From positions 1 to 24,703 of the forward strand of contig QFQP01000055.1 in NCBI GenBank assembly GCA_003243425.1: a stretch of DNA of 24,703 bases, given 5' to 3'. A model generated the notes under the pieces. That model was not told the DNA's origin. It did no database searches and saw only the letters and a list, made by a program, of their open reading frames with translations. This document shows positions 7,348 through 17,188 of this stretch, piece after piece. Both the position numbers and the translations under genes were made by a program. The stretch is from Archangium gephyra (GTDB taxonomy: Bacteria; Myxococcota; Myxococcia; Myxococcales; Myxococcaceae). Numbering within the stretch: the stretch's first letter is position 1; the number at the start of each line of letters is the position of its first letter.

Positions 7348-8628
7348 TTGATCGACCGGCACTCTCGGCGTCTCATCGGCTCCGTGAGCAGCAACGACCC
7401 CAAGAAGCCTTTCGATTCCGCACCTTCCGAAACGCCCGACCTCCTCCAGCAGGACCTCTCGCTCGATCGTCGCCGCCGCGTGCCCACGTTCCAGGAGTTG
7501 CAGACGGTGAGCGCGCCGCCGCCGCAGCCGCAGCCGGTGCCGACCCAGAAGGTCCCGCCCAATCTCGTTCCGCGGCAGGCCGCGCAGACAGCACCGCCGC
7601 CGCCGCGCACCGCGCCGCCCACGCAGGCCGAGCGCTGGGTCGCGCAGCAGCGGCCGCAGCTGGCGACGCCCACGCAGCCGGTCAACCCCGTCGCGGCGGC
7701 TCCACAACAGCCGCGCGTCGCCCCGCCATCGCCGACGGCCTTCGCGCAGCAACAACCGCCGCGGCCCGCGCAACCGCTGCCTCAGGTCAGGCCCATCGCG
7801 CTCTCACAGAGCGCCGTGGTGCCCGACGGTCAGCGCGCGCCCGCGCGGCCGCAGCCGGTGCACCAGTCTGCGCCTCCGCAGCAGCAGCGCGCGACCGCGC
7901 CGGTTCGCCCCGCAGTCACCGTCGCGCAGCGGCCCCACACGCCGCCGCCTTCGCCGGAAGAAGCGCTCGCGGCGCAGCGTCAGGAAGTCTTCTCGGCGCA
8001 GGCCACCAGCGACGTGCTCGAGCGGCCGACGATGCAGCAGGGCGCGCCGCAGCGACCCGCGGTGTTGCCGCCTGAGCTCATGGTGACGCAGCCCGGTACG
8101 CCGGGCCCCTTCGCGCAGAAGACCGCGCGGCCCGCGCCTGCGCCGAAGCCCGTCGAGAACGCCGAGCGCGTCGTCACCGACGACGTGATTCGCGCCGAAC
8201 CCGCCGCCCTGTGGCGTCGCATGGGCGCGTGGCTCTTCGACCTCGCGTTCGTGGTCGGGCTCGTCGCCGGCTTCCTCTTCATCGCCGTCACCGTCATCGC
8301 GCCGAAGAACCTGACGCTCGCGCAGCAGCTGGCGTTGCTCGCGGTGCCCGGTGCCGCGCTCGCCGGTGTGCTCGCCTTCGTCTACACCACCCTCTTCGCC
8401 TTCCTGTGGAACGGGCGCACGCCGGGCCGCCGCGCGCTGGGCATTCACCTCGTCGACACCTCGGGCCACGCGCCCGGGCCGGTGCGCGCGCTGCTCCGCG
8501 CGGGGCTGTCGCTGGTGTCGTTCTCGTTGTTCCTGTCTGGCTTCTGGTTGGCGCTCTTTGACCGCCACGGACAGACGCTCCATGACAAGCTGACGCGCAC
8601 GTTCGTCGTTCGTCTCCAGGACGCGTGA
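7348..8628 (+). CDS. RDD-family membrane protein with long Pro/Gln-rich N-terminus
   Basis: A 426-aa protein. Residues about 1-280 form a low-complexity cytoplasmic tail very rich in Pro, Gln and Ala; residues about 285-425 are an RDD domain. The RDD part starts with LWRRMGAWLFDLAF, has three hydrophobic segments (about 294-316, 327-355 and 384-402), the NGRTPGRRALGIHLVD motif after the second, and the closing FDRHGQTLHDKLTRT. RDD proteins are inner-membrane proteins of poorly defined, possibly transport-related role. I use the TTG at 7348 because AGAGGTAGG lies just upstream; GTG 7384 is an in-frame alternative without a ribosome-binding site. The stop is 7 bp from the next gene, so the two are likely co-transcribed. 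The long disordered tail may be a protein-interaction region. Confidence 0.85.
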   Translation: MIDRHSRRLIGSVSSNDPKKPFDSAPSETPDLLQQDLSLDRRRRVPTFQELQTVSAPPPQPQPVPTQKVPPNLVPRQAAQTAPPPPRTAPPTQAERWVAQQRPQLATPTQPVNPVAAAPQQPRVAPPSPTAFAQQQPPRPAQPLPQVRPIALSQSAVVPDGQRAPARPQPVHQSAPPQQQRATAPVRPAVTVAQRPHTPPPSPEEALAAQRQEVFSAQATSDVLERPTMQQGAPQRPAVLPPELMVTQPGTPGPFAQKTARPAPAPKPVENAERVVTDDVIRAEPAALWRRMGAWLFDLAFVVGLVAGFLFIAVTVIAPKNLTLAQQLALLAVPGAALAGVLAFVYTTLFAFLWNGRTPGRRALGIHLVDTSGHAPGPVRALLRAGLSLVSFSLFLSGFWLALFDRHGQTLHDKLTRTFVVRLQDA

Positions 8629-8635
8629 ATCTCAG

Positions 8636-11530
8636 ATGCCCCAGCGCCTCGCACAGCACCTGATTGCCCGGGGTCTCCTCCCGGCGCGTGTCGTTGATGA
8701 GGCCCTGCGCCGGCTCGGCCGAGAAGGCGGCACGCTCGACACCGTGCTGCTCGAGATGGGCGCGGTGTCCGAAGCCGGCATTCTCCAGGCCATCTCCGAC
8801 GTGAGCGGCGTGCGCCTGGTGAACCTCGCCGACTTCGAGCCCAACGCAGAAGCCGGCCCGTTGATGCCCTTCAAGATGGCGCGGCAGCTCAACGTGGTGC
8901 CGTTGTCGGTCGACGGCACGGCGCTGCACATTGCCTGCGCCTACCCGCTGCAGCAGACGCAGCTGCGAGACGTGGGCTTCCTGCTCGGCCGCAAGCTCGA
9001 GCTGTGGGTCGCGCTCGAAGCGCGCATTCGCGACTGGCAGCAGGTGCTGTACGCCGAGAAAGCAGAGCCGCGCTTCAGCCGGTTGCTCTCGCAGCTCGAC
9101 CCTTCGCGGCCGAAGTTCGTCGAGCCGGGCCCCGCGCAGTCGCTCAGCGACGACGTTCAAGAGCGCCTGGCGCGCGGCATCGTCGACGAGCCGGTGCTGC
9201 TCGACAAACCCAAGCAGCGGAAGTCGGCGCCCACGCCGAAGCCCAGGCCCACCATCGAAATCGTCGACGAGCCGGTGCAGCCCACGGTGACGGCGTTGCC
9301 GCCGGTGTCGCTGGGTGAAGACGAGCAGCATCAGACGTCGGTCATCGACGTGACCGCGTACTCGCGCTTTGCCCGCGCGGGCCACGAGAAGGCCGAAGTG
9401 AACACCGCGCCTGAAACGCCGCTCGACGAGTTGAGCTCGACGCGCGTGATGGACCTGCGCGGCTACAACGTGTTCGCGAAGGAGGTCAGCTCGTCGACCG
9501 CCGAGCCGGTGGCGGTGCAAAGTGAGCCGCCGCCTCCGCCGCCGCGCATCTCGTTCCCCGGTGGCGTGTTGCCGCCGCGCAAGCCCGCGACCGACGCGCC
9601 CACGAAGAAGCCCGAGCAGCCGGTGGCCTTCGTGCAGCCGGCTTCGGCGCCGCGGCCCGTCGTCGAGAATGTTCGCCCTGCGGAGCGCAAGGCCGTCACG
9701 CCGTCGGCGCCGAAAGAACCGCCGAGGCCCGCGGCGCCGGTCATCACCAGCGCGCCCGTCGAGCCGACGCCCGCCCCTTCGGGCCCGACGGTCATCGTCG
9801 CCGACCTCGCCGCGCCGCCGCCGCCAGCGCCCGCTCCAGCCATCGACGAGACCGACTTCTCTGACGTGAACGAAGTGGTGTCGTCGCCTGGGGCGCCGCC
9901 GGTCGTGCCCCCCGAGCCGCCGCCGGTGCTGCCGCAGGAGGCGGTGACGCCACCCGACTACTCGCATCAGTCGCTGCAGCCGGCGCCTGAGCCGTTGCCG
10001 ATGCCAGAAGCGGCGGTGCAACCGCCCCCACCTGCGCCGGTGGTCGACTACGCGCAGCCGGGAATTCTGCCGGCGCCTCCCGGGCTCTCGGCGTCGTCGG
10101 CGACGGAGTGGAGCCTCGCGCAGGCCCGCGCGGCGCTGAAGACCGCGGTGCACGACCGCGACGCGCTCATCAACGTGGTGCTCGAGTACGCCCGCCGCAC
10201 GTTCGAGTACGCCGGTGCCTTCGCGGTGATGCGTGGCGCCGCGGTGGGCTGGGACGCGCGTGGCGACGGTGAAATCGCGGCGATTCGTCAGCTCGCGATC
10301 CCCCTCGATGCAGCGAGCGTGTTCCGCACGGTGGCGCTCACGCGCGGCAGCTACGTGGGCCCGCTGCCGCCCGACGCGCTCTCTCAGCACTACCTCGCGC
10401 TGCTGGGCCGCATGCCGCGCACCGTCTTCCTGTGGCCGGTCGAGGTGCAGTCACGGCTGGTGGCGATGCTGTACGGCGACTGTGGCGCGCGCCCGATTTC
10501 GCAGCGCCGGCTCGCCGACTTCATCCTCTTCTGTCAGGACCTGCCGTCGGCGTTCCACGAGCTGATTCTGTTCCGCAAACAGAACCCGCGCGTGCCACAG
10601 GAGTTCGCGAGCTCGTCGGGCATCATGCCCGACCCCGGCTACGCGGAAGACGGCGCCGTCGGTCACGCGCCCGCCGACGGCGAGTGGTTCAACGGGCTCA
10701 TCACGCTGCTGACCGGGCCCGACCCGTCGGAGCGTTCGATGGCGATGATGGAGTTCATGAAGACGCCCGACGCTTCGGCGCAGGCGTTGACGAACGCCTT
10801 CCCGGGGCCGACCGGTTGGTCTCGGTTGCCGGTGGTCGAGCTGCCCGAGCCCGATGAGCTGGGCCCGGTGCCCGGTGCGCTGGCGCGTCTGGGCCAGGCC
10901 GGTGCGTCGGCGATCGCCCCGCTGTTGGATCACCCCGACAGCGACACGCGGTACCTGGCGCTGCTCACGGCCGGCAGTCTGCGCTACCCCGACGTGGTCG
11001 ATGGCGTGCTGCGTGGCTTGTTCGACTACGAGCCCGACATTTCTTCGGCCGCGCGCGCGGCGTCGGCGGCGCTGCGGTTGCTGCCCCACTTCCAGTCACG
11101 GCTGCCGGCGCTGCGTCAGGAGCTCGCGTCTTCGGACGCGCTCCGTCGCTCGCTCGCCGCGCGGGCGCTGGGGGTGCTGCACGACCGTCAGTCCATCGAA
11201 GCGCTCATCAACCTCGCGGGCAGCGACGACGAGCTGTGTGCACAGTCGGCTGGTGATGCGTTGAAGGAGATCACCCGCGCGGGCTTCGGCAGCAACGCGA
11301 GCGCGTGGACGGCGTGGTGGGCCGGCGCGCGTGAACGCCGGCGCATCGAGTGGTTGGTCGAGGCGCTGGAAGCCGAAGACTTCGACCTGCGCTTGTCGGC
11401 CATCGAAGAGCTGTCGCGCACGTTCGGCGACAACTTCGGCTACTTCGCCGACGGCCCCGAGCGCGAGCGTGAAGGCGCGGTCGCACGGTGGAAGAACGTG
11501 GTGGCGTCGCGCAGCGATCTCGACCTCTGA
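8636..11530 (+). CDS. GspE-N domain / HEAT-repeat protein (FrgA-like)
   Basis: A 964-aa cytoplasmic protein with a modular layout. Residues about 1-145 match the GspE/PilB N-terminal (T2SSE_N) domain: LAQHLIARGLL, LLEMGAVSE, then a second half with VPLSVDG..LHIACAYP. Residues about 150-485 are a Pro-rich, poorly conserved linker. Residues about 490-650 look like a GAF-type sensor fold (YARRTFEYAGAFAVMRG...LYGD). Residues about 680-955 are helical HEAT-like repeats (ALLTAGSLRYPDVV, AARALGVLHDRQSIEALINLA, RLSAIEELSRTFG). There is no ATPase domain, so it is not a secretion motor. Proteins of this general kind in myxobacteria have been called FrgA after a Myxococcus developmental gene; that label is from memory and unverified here. 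It may bind nucleotide or motility/secretion partners and act as a scaffold. Confidence 0.8.
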   Translation: MPQRLAQHLIARGLLPARVVDEALRRLGREGGTLDTVLLEMGAVSEAGILQAISDVSGVRLVNLADFEPNAEAGPLMPFKMARQLNVVPLSVDGTALHIACAYPLQQTQLRDVGFLLGRKLELWVALEARIRDWQQVLYAEKAEPRFSRLLSQLDPSRPKFVEPGPAQSLSDDVQERLARGIVDEPVLLDKPKQRKSAPTPKPRPTIEIVDEPVQPTVTALPPVSLGEDEQHQTSVIDVTAYSRFARAGHEKAEVNTAPETPLDELSSTRVMDLRGYNVFAKEVSSSTAEPVAVQSEPPPPPPRISFPGGVLPPRKPATDAPTKKPEQPVAFVQPASAPRPVVENVRPAERKAVTPSAPKEPPRPAAPVITSAPVEPTPAPSGPTVIVADLAAPPPPAPAPAIDETDFSDVNEVVSSPGAPPVVPPEPPPVLPQEAVTPPDYSHQSLQPAPEPLPMPEAAVQPPPPAPVVDYAQPGILPAPPGLSASSATEWSLAQARAALKTAVHDRDALINVVLEYARRTFEYAGAFAVMRGAAVGWDARGDGEIAAIRQLAIPLDAASVFRTVALTRGSYVGPLPPDALSQHYLALLGRMPRTVFLWPVEVQSRLVAMLYGDCGARPISQRRLADFILFCQDLPSAFHELILFRKQNPRVPQEFASSSGIMPDPGYAEDGAVGHAPADGEWFNGLITLLTGPDPSERSMAMMEFMKTPDASAQALTNAFPGPTGWSRLPVVELPEPDELGPVPGALARLGQAGASAIAPLLDHPDSDTRYLALLTAGSLRYPDVVDGVLRGLFDYEPDISSAARAASAALRLLPHFQSRLPALRQELASSDALRRSLAARALGVLHDRQSIEALINLAGSDDELCAQSAGDALKEITRAGFGSNASAWTAWWAGARERRRIEWLVEALEAEDFDLRLSAIEELSRTFGDNFGYFADGPEREREGAVARWKNVVASRSDLDL

Positions 11531-11533
11531 AAA

Positions 11534-11787
11534 ATGCTCGAACTGCGCCCGAACTGTGAGTGCTGCGATCGCGACCTGCCTCCGGACTCGGTCGAAGGCG
11601 CATCTGCACCTTCGAGTGCACGTTCTGTGTGAGCTGCGCGGCGAGCATGAACGTGCGCTGCCCAAACTGTGGCGGCGAGCTGGTGGCCAGACCGCGTCGG
11701 CCACTCGAGAAGCTGGCGAACAACCCGGCGTCGACGAAGCGGGTGCTGAAGTCCAACTGTGCGCAGCTGCGCACGGCACCCCACTGA
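11534..11787 (+). pseudogene. DUF1272-family small zinc-binding protein, frameshifted
   Basis: The start ATG at 11534 gives MLELRPNCECCDRDLPPDS, the typical N-terminus of DUF1272 proteins (about 80 residues, Cys-rich, function unknown). In that frame translation goes astray at about 11596 and stops at 11630-11632 after 32 residues. The rest of the family sequence continues in another frame: RRICTFECTFC, then RCPNCGGEL, RPRRPLEKLA and NPASTKRV, ending at the TGA at 11785-11787. Joining the frames needs one extra base near 11596-11602, where the expected text is GAAGCGCGC and the sequence has GAAGGCGC. So a single-base deletion, or a sequencing error, separates a complete gene into two. Only 3 bp follow the previous stop. 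Confidence 0.8.
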
Positions 11788-11829
11788 ACGCCTGTCTGCA
11801 CCGCGCAGCGAGGGCGCGTGCTCGACCCT

Positions 11830-14800
11830 TCACGGCGACCAGGTGGCCATGGTGCGCTGCACCGACGCGAGCCGCGCCTTCAGCTCTTCGCGCTTCGTCG
11901 ACAGCACCACCATCACCACCACCACCACCAGCCCGAGCGCTGAGAGGAAGATGGCGCCGAGGCGCGGCTCGGCCAGGCCGCTGCGCACCAGCGTCGAAAT
12001 GACGGTGGTGACCAGCGCGCCGGTGCCCAGCAACACGTAGCTGCGCACACGCCAGTGCATGCCGAGCGCGATGCCCGCGAGGCAGACCAGCACGCACAAC
12101 GCGAGCGCCGGCAGCGAGGTGACGAACAGCGGCTCCCACGCCACCGCCGCATAGAGGGACGCCATGCCGAGCGCGCGCAACTTCACCGCCACCTCGGGGG
12201 CCAGCTCGTCGCGGAACACGCGCACCAGCGCCAGCACCGTCACCCCGGCAGGCACCAACAGCAGCTGCATGGAACCGAAGCCGGCGCCGAGCGCACCGAT
12301 GACCATCGCGGCGTTGAAGGCCGCCGCCGACATGAGCGAGCCGTGGCGCTTGAGACCCGTGCGCGCCGCGAGGCCGCCCACCGCCGACACGCCCAGCAAC
12401 CAGGCCGCGCTGACCGTCCACTGACTCCACGGCACGAAGACCGCGCCCAGCACCGGAGCCAGCGTCGCGCCGACGCGGAGCGCCGCCGCCGACTTCACCC
12501 TCCCCTCGCGCGCCAGCAACTGCGCCAGCCCCGAGACGACGGCCGCCACGGCCAGCAGCGCCCACGCGTCGGTGAGGCCCGGCATCGAGCCCGCCAACAA
12601 CACGCGCGCCGAGAACGCACCGGCGATGAGCGCGAACTGACCGAGCCACGCCGCCGCACCTTCGTCGAGCCTCACCACGCGCCGGGCGGCGATGAACACC
12701 AGCACGCCCGAGGCAGCGAGACACGCGAGCGACTCGCGCACGTAGGGCGACTGCAGAACGAAGCCGGGCACCAGCAGCTCCGCGATGGCGAGGGCCCCGA
12801 ACGTGAACACCGACACGCGGCCTCCGCGCAGGTGACGAATCAACGCCAGCGTCGCGCTGCCCAGCGCCCACCACGGAGCGATGAGCACCTGCGGATCTCC
12901 GTGTGACAGCACCGTGCCAACGAAGCCGAACACCACGTGCAGCGACACGGCGGTCGTCGCCCACGCGGCGCCGTGGGCCCGAGCCTTGCCACGCACCGCG
13001 AACCAGACGGCGGTCGCCAGCGTGGTCCACGCGAGCGGAATGAGGAAGGAGTGCAGATCCACTCCGGCGAGCGCGACGGCCAGCAGCGCGGTCGCCCACC
13101 CTGCGTGACGCCACACCGGCGCGCCCGGGTGCTGCACGAAGCTGCCGAGCGCGGCGACGACGAGCGAGAGCCCGCACAACGCACACACGGCGACTGAGCC
13201 GGGCGCGAGCGCGACGAACGCCCAGCACGTCACCAGGAGCCCCGCGATGAACTCGGTCCGCGACGGGGTCAGCAACAGCAGCGGCGCCACCCAGAGGGCG
13301 TGCGTGTCGCCCGAGAACACCATCATCGCGGTCACCAGCATCGCGCCCGCCGAGAGCCACGGCGCAACCGGCAGGTCAACCCCGCGGCCCAGGCGACGCC
13401 ACGCGCGCTCGACGACCTCGCGCACCTGCTCGAAGCGCAGCGCGATGGCGAGCAGCGCAGCACCCAGCACCACGGGCGTGCCGTGCGCCAGCTGCAGCAT
13501 CGAGCCGTCCCACGAGAGCGCCGCCGAGAACACCGCCGCCGTGAGCAGATACGGCGCGCCGAGGAGCACCGCGGCGAACACCAGCACCGCAGGCAACAAC
13601 GTCGCGGCCGGCAAGACCATCGCGAGCAACGAGAGGCTCAGACACGCGCCGACGGTGAACGCACGGCGCAGGCGCGCGGGCGCCAGGAACGAAGCCGCCG
13701 TCAACGCAGCGGTGATGCCGGCGCACGGCCACCACGGCAGCGAGCCGACGCTGACCGGGAACGCGACCAGCAACGCAGCCCCGACAATCGCGGTCATCAC
13801 GCTGGTGACCTCGGCGAAGGCGAGCTGACGCGTGGCGAACGCCCGACACAGTTCACGCGGCGCGTGCCGCACCAGCGCGGCGATGGCAGTCAGCGCTCCG
13901 ACGACCGCTGGCCACTGCTCACGTGCACCCGCGAACAACATGGAGGCGAACACCGTACGAGCGGCGAAGAACGGGCCACCGCCGAGCATCAACACCAGCG
14001 CCCACGGCACCGGCGATTCACGATTCGCGAGGCCCACCAGCGCGGTGCACAGCACGATGAAGTGAATGGCGAGCGACTCGAGAACGCCGCGCGCACGGAG
14101 CCCGGTGAGGTCGCGCACCACGTCGAGCATCGGCACGCGCGCGGAGAGCAGCGCGTAGAGCGGCGCCACCCACCATGGGAAGCACGCGGCGACGAGCGGA
14201 ACGGCGACGACCATCGCCACGCTGGTGCGCGTCGCGCGCGCCCACACCAGCGGCAGCGCAAGCACGGCGCACTGCAACCACACGCCGGGCTCGGCGACGG
14301 CGCGCGCGCCAATCAGCACCGCGAAGGCCGACAGACTCGCGAGCCACGCGACCGGCGTGCGGTTGAGCAGCCGCGTCCACGTGAAGTCGGACTCTTCGAA
14401 GAGCGCGACCAGGCTGACCCCGGCCGCGAGCGCCACCAGCCCCCCCTGTGAGTCACCGATGAAGAGGGCGAACAGCCCCGCCGCGAGCGGCACCGTGAGC
14501 CACGCGAACAACGCCGGCGTCGCCAACGACACGACGACCGCCGCGCCGAGCAACGCCCACTTGCCGGTCAGCACCGTCGAAAGCGCAGCGAGCACCGCGA
14601 GCGTGGCCACCAACCAGGTGCGCCAGCTGCGGCCCTTCATCGACGCGAACACCGAAGCGCCGAGCGCGAACGCACCCATCGCGATGACCGAGAGCTCGTT
14701 CGGCCATTCACTCCAGAAGCCGCCGAACACCTTCGTGGGCGAAAAGGCCATCACCGCCGCGAGCAGCGCGGGCGCTTCGAGGACGGCTCCCAGCCTCACG

Positions 14801-17121
14801 CGACGCGACAGCAGCCAGAGCGCACCCGCCGCCACCAGCCACGTGAAGCCCGGCGCCAGCATCACCGGGTACGAGGGAACGAACTCCAGGCCCACGGCCG
14901 CCACACCGAGCGCCACCGGCCAGCCCGCGCGGGTGAACAGCACGCCCGTCGCCGCGACGACGACCGCCAACATACGCACGTCGACCGCAGCTGCGCGGTT
15001 CAGCACCACCGACACCAGCGCGAGGCCGATGGTCGTCACCAAGGCCGGCAACACGGCGCTCCAGCGACGATGCCAGTGCAACGACGCTGCACCGGCGAGC
15101 GCCACCGTCACCGACACCAGCGGAGAGCCGATGCGCTGCAGCGGAATCAGCATCACGAAGGCCACCAGCGCCATCAGCAACTTCGAGGGCGTCACGTGTT
15201 CGCCATCGCCGAGTCGCAGCGGCAGCTGACGTGTCACGGCGATGGCGGCGCCAGCGCCGAGCACCAGCGCGATGACGTCGTGCTGCGCGACCCCGCCGAT
15301 GAGCGCGACCGTCGCGGACCCCAGCGCGGTCCACGACAGCGCGCGGCGCAACGAGCGATTGGCGCGCGTCGGCCGCTGCAGCCACGCCACGGCTCCGGCG
15401 AGCACCGCGAGTACACCTGCGATCCACGCGGCGTTCACCGCGAGCGTCGACGCGTACGCGAACAGCACCGTGAGCACCCCGCCCGCCACCTGCGCGTCGC
15501 GACGGTTCGCGAACACCGCGGCGAGCCACATGGGCACCAACAACAGCGGCAGCGCCACCATCGCGGGGCGAACGTCGCCGCCGATGCCGACCATCGCCAA
15601 CACGCCCGAGGCGATCGCCGCCACCACCGAGGAACGCAGCCACACGTGGGCCGCGTGGTGCTTCGGGTCACGCCGCAGCGCCCACGCAGCGGCCAGAGTG
15701 CTCACGGCGATGAACAGCGCCTGAAACACCGAGCCATACGACGCAGGCATCGGCTTCGCGTCGTAACCAAGCTGCAGCTTGAGCGCGCTCCACCAGACCC
15801 AGACGATGGGCGGCACGAGCTGGTCGAGGCGCTGCCACGCCAGGTACGAGAACGCGTAGGTGCCCGACAACCACCACTGCTGCCGTGGCGTGGTCGCCTC
15901 CTTGAAAAGCGTCCAGGTGCTCCACGCGCCCAGCAGGGCGATGACCACGCACGCCGGCTTGAGCGCGAAGAACGAAGCGATGAACGCCGCGATGAGCAAC
16001 GTCATCGAGAGCACGGTGATGGCGCCGTGCGACTTGCGCAGCCAGCGTGCCCCCGCGCCGAGCACCGCCGCCGCCACGCACGCGCCGGCGAAGAGCGCCG
16101 CGTGGTCAGGCCACGCGAACAGGAACCGCGCGCCGAGCACCAGCACCGGTACGGCGAACGTCGCCAGCGCAGCGCCTGCGCGGTCTCCTTCCTGGCGCCG
16201 GAACGCCACGGCCGCGACGAGCGCCGGCACCACCACCAACCAACCGCACCAGGCGGGCAACACCGGCGCAACGCCCAGGCCCAGCGTCGTCAGCGCGACC
16301 GAGATCATCAGCTCGAGCCGTGAAGTCGGGGCCGCGCGCCACGTCAGGTACGCCGAGATGCCGACGCCCAACACCAGCGCCAGCCACGTGAACGGCGAAC
16401 TCAACGAAGGCCCGAGCGCCAACACCGACAACGGAGAGACGAGCGAGGCGATGCGCAGCAGGCTCCGTGACGCGGCCTTCGTCGTCTCCTTGCGCGACAG
16501 CGTCATCGACCACGCCGCGAAGCCGGCGCCCCAGGCCTGCGTGAAGCCGAACACCGTGAGCGCGCGCGTCGTCGAGGTCATGCCGTCCCACGCGTCGGCC
16601 ACCAGGTACAACGCGCCCGACAGAATCAGGAACGCGCCGATGAACCAGCCGAGGCTCTCGTGCAGGAACGGCTTCCACGCGCGCTGCCACACCGAGGGTC
16701 CGGCCGGCTTCGGAGGCGGTGCCGGCGGGCGAGGCGGTGAAGGCGGTGGCGCTTCGACCGGTCGTACCCATTTCATCGGTGGAGACGGCGGCGGCACCAC
16801 TTCCGGAAGTGAAACGACACTGACCTCTTCCCGGTCAGGTGCGCTGACACCCACCGGGTCCACTTCGGCCTCGACGGCTGGCGGTTCCCACGCGAAGGCC
16901 GCTTCGAGCGTCGCCTCCTGGCGCAGGTAGAACTCACGGATGGAGCGCCGGGCCGCGGCCGCCGCGACGCTCTCGTCCCAGGTGGTCACCTCGTCGAGCA
17001 GCCACCGCACCTTCTCGAGATCTGCCTCGATCTGCGGCTTTGGGCGCGCCACCAGCGCACTCCCACACACCACGCAGTACCTGGCGACGTTGCGCTCGCG
17101 GCCACACGGTTCGCAGAACAT
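11830..17121 (-). CDS. giant polytopic membrane protein with N-terminal zinc ribbon
   Basis: A protein of about 1,763 residues of unknown function. It starts with a zinc ribbon (CEPC at 3-6 and CVVC at 16-19, counted from ATG 17121), then a helical stretch and a Pro-rich linker (around 105-145). From about residue 165 nearly the whole length is a succession of hydrophobic segments separated by short loops, several dozen by eye. No catalytic motif, Pfam-type signature or internal repeat was recognised, although the segments are similar in character. The preceding GTG at 17124 is an alternative start; the GGGAG before it could serve either. The gene is convergent with the DUF1272 remnant and divergent from the response regulator, with a 137-bp gap. 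High Ala/Val/Leu content and uniform GC argue against a recent frameshifted fusion. Confidence 0.85.
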   Translation of the reverse strand: MFCEPCGRERNVARYCVVCGSALVARPKPQIEADLEKVRWLLDEVTTWDESVAAAAARRSIREFYLRQEATLEAAFAWEPPAVEAEVDPVGVSAPDREEVSVVSLPEVVPPPSPPMKWVRPVEAPPPSPPRPPAPPPKPAGPSVWQRAWKPFLHESLGWFIGAFLILSGALYLVADAWDGMTSTTRALTVFGFTQAWGAGFAAWSMTLSRKETTKAASRSLLRIASLVSPLSVLALGPSLSSPFTWLALVLGVGISAYLTWRAAPTSRLELMISVALTTLGLGVAPVLPAWCGWLVVVPALVAAVAFRRQEGDRAGAALATFAVPVLVLGARFLFAWPDHAALFAGACVAAAVLGAGARWLRKSHGAITVLSMTLLIAAFIASFFALKPACVVIALLGAWSTWTLFKEATTPRQQWWLSGTYAFSYLAWQRLDQLVPPIVWVWWSALKLQLGYDAKPMPASYGSVFQALFIAVSTLAAAWALRRDPKHHAAHVWLRSSVVAAIASGVLAMVGIGGDVRPAMVALPLLLVPMWLAAVFANRRDAQVAGGVLTVLFAYASTLAVNAAWIAGVLAVLAGAVAWLQRPTRANRSLRRALSWTALGSATVALIGGVAQHDVIALVLGAGAAIAVTRQLPLRLGDGEHVTPSKLLMALVAFVMLIPLQRIGSPLVSVTVALAGAASLHWHRRWSAVLPALVTTIGLALVSVVLNRAAAVDVRMLAVVVAATGVLFTRAGWPVALGVAAVGLEFVPSYPVMLAPGFTWLVAAGALWLLSRRVRLGAVLEAPALLAAVMAFSPTKVFGGFWSEWPNELSVIAMGAFALGASVFASMKGRSWRTWLVATLAVLAALSTVLTGKWALLGAAVVVSLATPALFAWLTVPLAAGLFALFIGDSQGGLVALAAGVSLVALFEESDFTWTRLLNRTPVAWLASLSAFAVLIGARAVAEPGVWLQCAVLALPLVWARATRTSVAMVVAVPLVAACFPWWVAPLYALLSARVPMLDVVRDLTGLRARGVLESLAIHFIVLCTALVGLANRESPVPWALVLMLGGGPFFAARTVFASMLFAGAREQWPAVVGALTAIAALVRHAPRELCRAFATRQLAFAEVTSVMTAIVGAALLVAFPVSVGSLPWWPCAGITAALTAASFLAPARLRRAFTVGACLSLSLLAMVLPAATLLPAVLVFAAVLLGAPYLLTAAVFSAALSWDGSMLQLAHGTPVVLGAALLAIALRFEQVREVVERAWRRLGRGVDLPVAPWLSAGAMLVTAMMVFSGDTHALWVAPLLLLTPSRTEFIAGLLVTCWAFVALAPGSVAVCALCGLSLVVAALGSFVQHPGAPVWRHAGWATALLAVALAGVDLHSFLIPLAWTTLATAVWFAVRGKARAHGAAWATTAVSLHVVFGFVGTVLSHGDPQVLIAPWWALGSATLALIRHLRGGRVSVFTFGALAIAELLVPGFVLQSPYVRESLACLAASGVLVFIAARRVVRLDEGAAAWLGQFALIAGAFSARVLLAGSMPGLTDAWALLAVAAVVSGLAQLLAREGRVKSAAALRVGATLAPVLGAVFVPWSQWTVSAAWLLGVSAVGGLAARTGLKRHGSLMSAAAFNAAMVIGALGAGFGSMQLLLVPAGVTVLALVRVFRDELAPEVAVKLRALGMASLYAAVAWEPLFVTSLPALALCVLVCLAGIALGMHWRVRSYVLLGTGALVTTVISTLVRSGLAEPRLGAIFLSALGLVVVVVMVVLSTKREELKARLASVQRTMATWSP

Positions 17122-17188
17122 CACTCCCGGCAGTTCACCCGGGACGCCACCGCCAACTCGCCGTTTCGTGGGCCAAACCGGTCGAACT

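Noticed and set aside
8294..10390. 698-codon open frame on the minus strand, opposite the RDD and GspE-N/HEAT genes
   Set aside because: Arg/His-rich composition typical of the antisense of GC-rich coding DNA; the plus-strand genes have recognisable domains.
11907..11935. CAC/ACC triplet run resembling a microsatellite
   Set aside because: It codes for a Val-rich last membrane segment of the giant membrane protein on the minus strand, so it is explained by coding.
11096..13360. 754-codon minus-strand open frame across the DUF1272 remnant and the end of the giant membrane gene
   Set aside because: It is in a different frame from the membrane protein and is Arg/Gly/Ala-rich low-complexity sequence; shadow frame.
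15070..16323. 417-codon plus-strand open frame opposite the giant membrane gene
   Set aside because: Arg/His/Gln-rich shadow of a high-GC gene with no motif.
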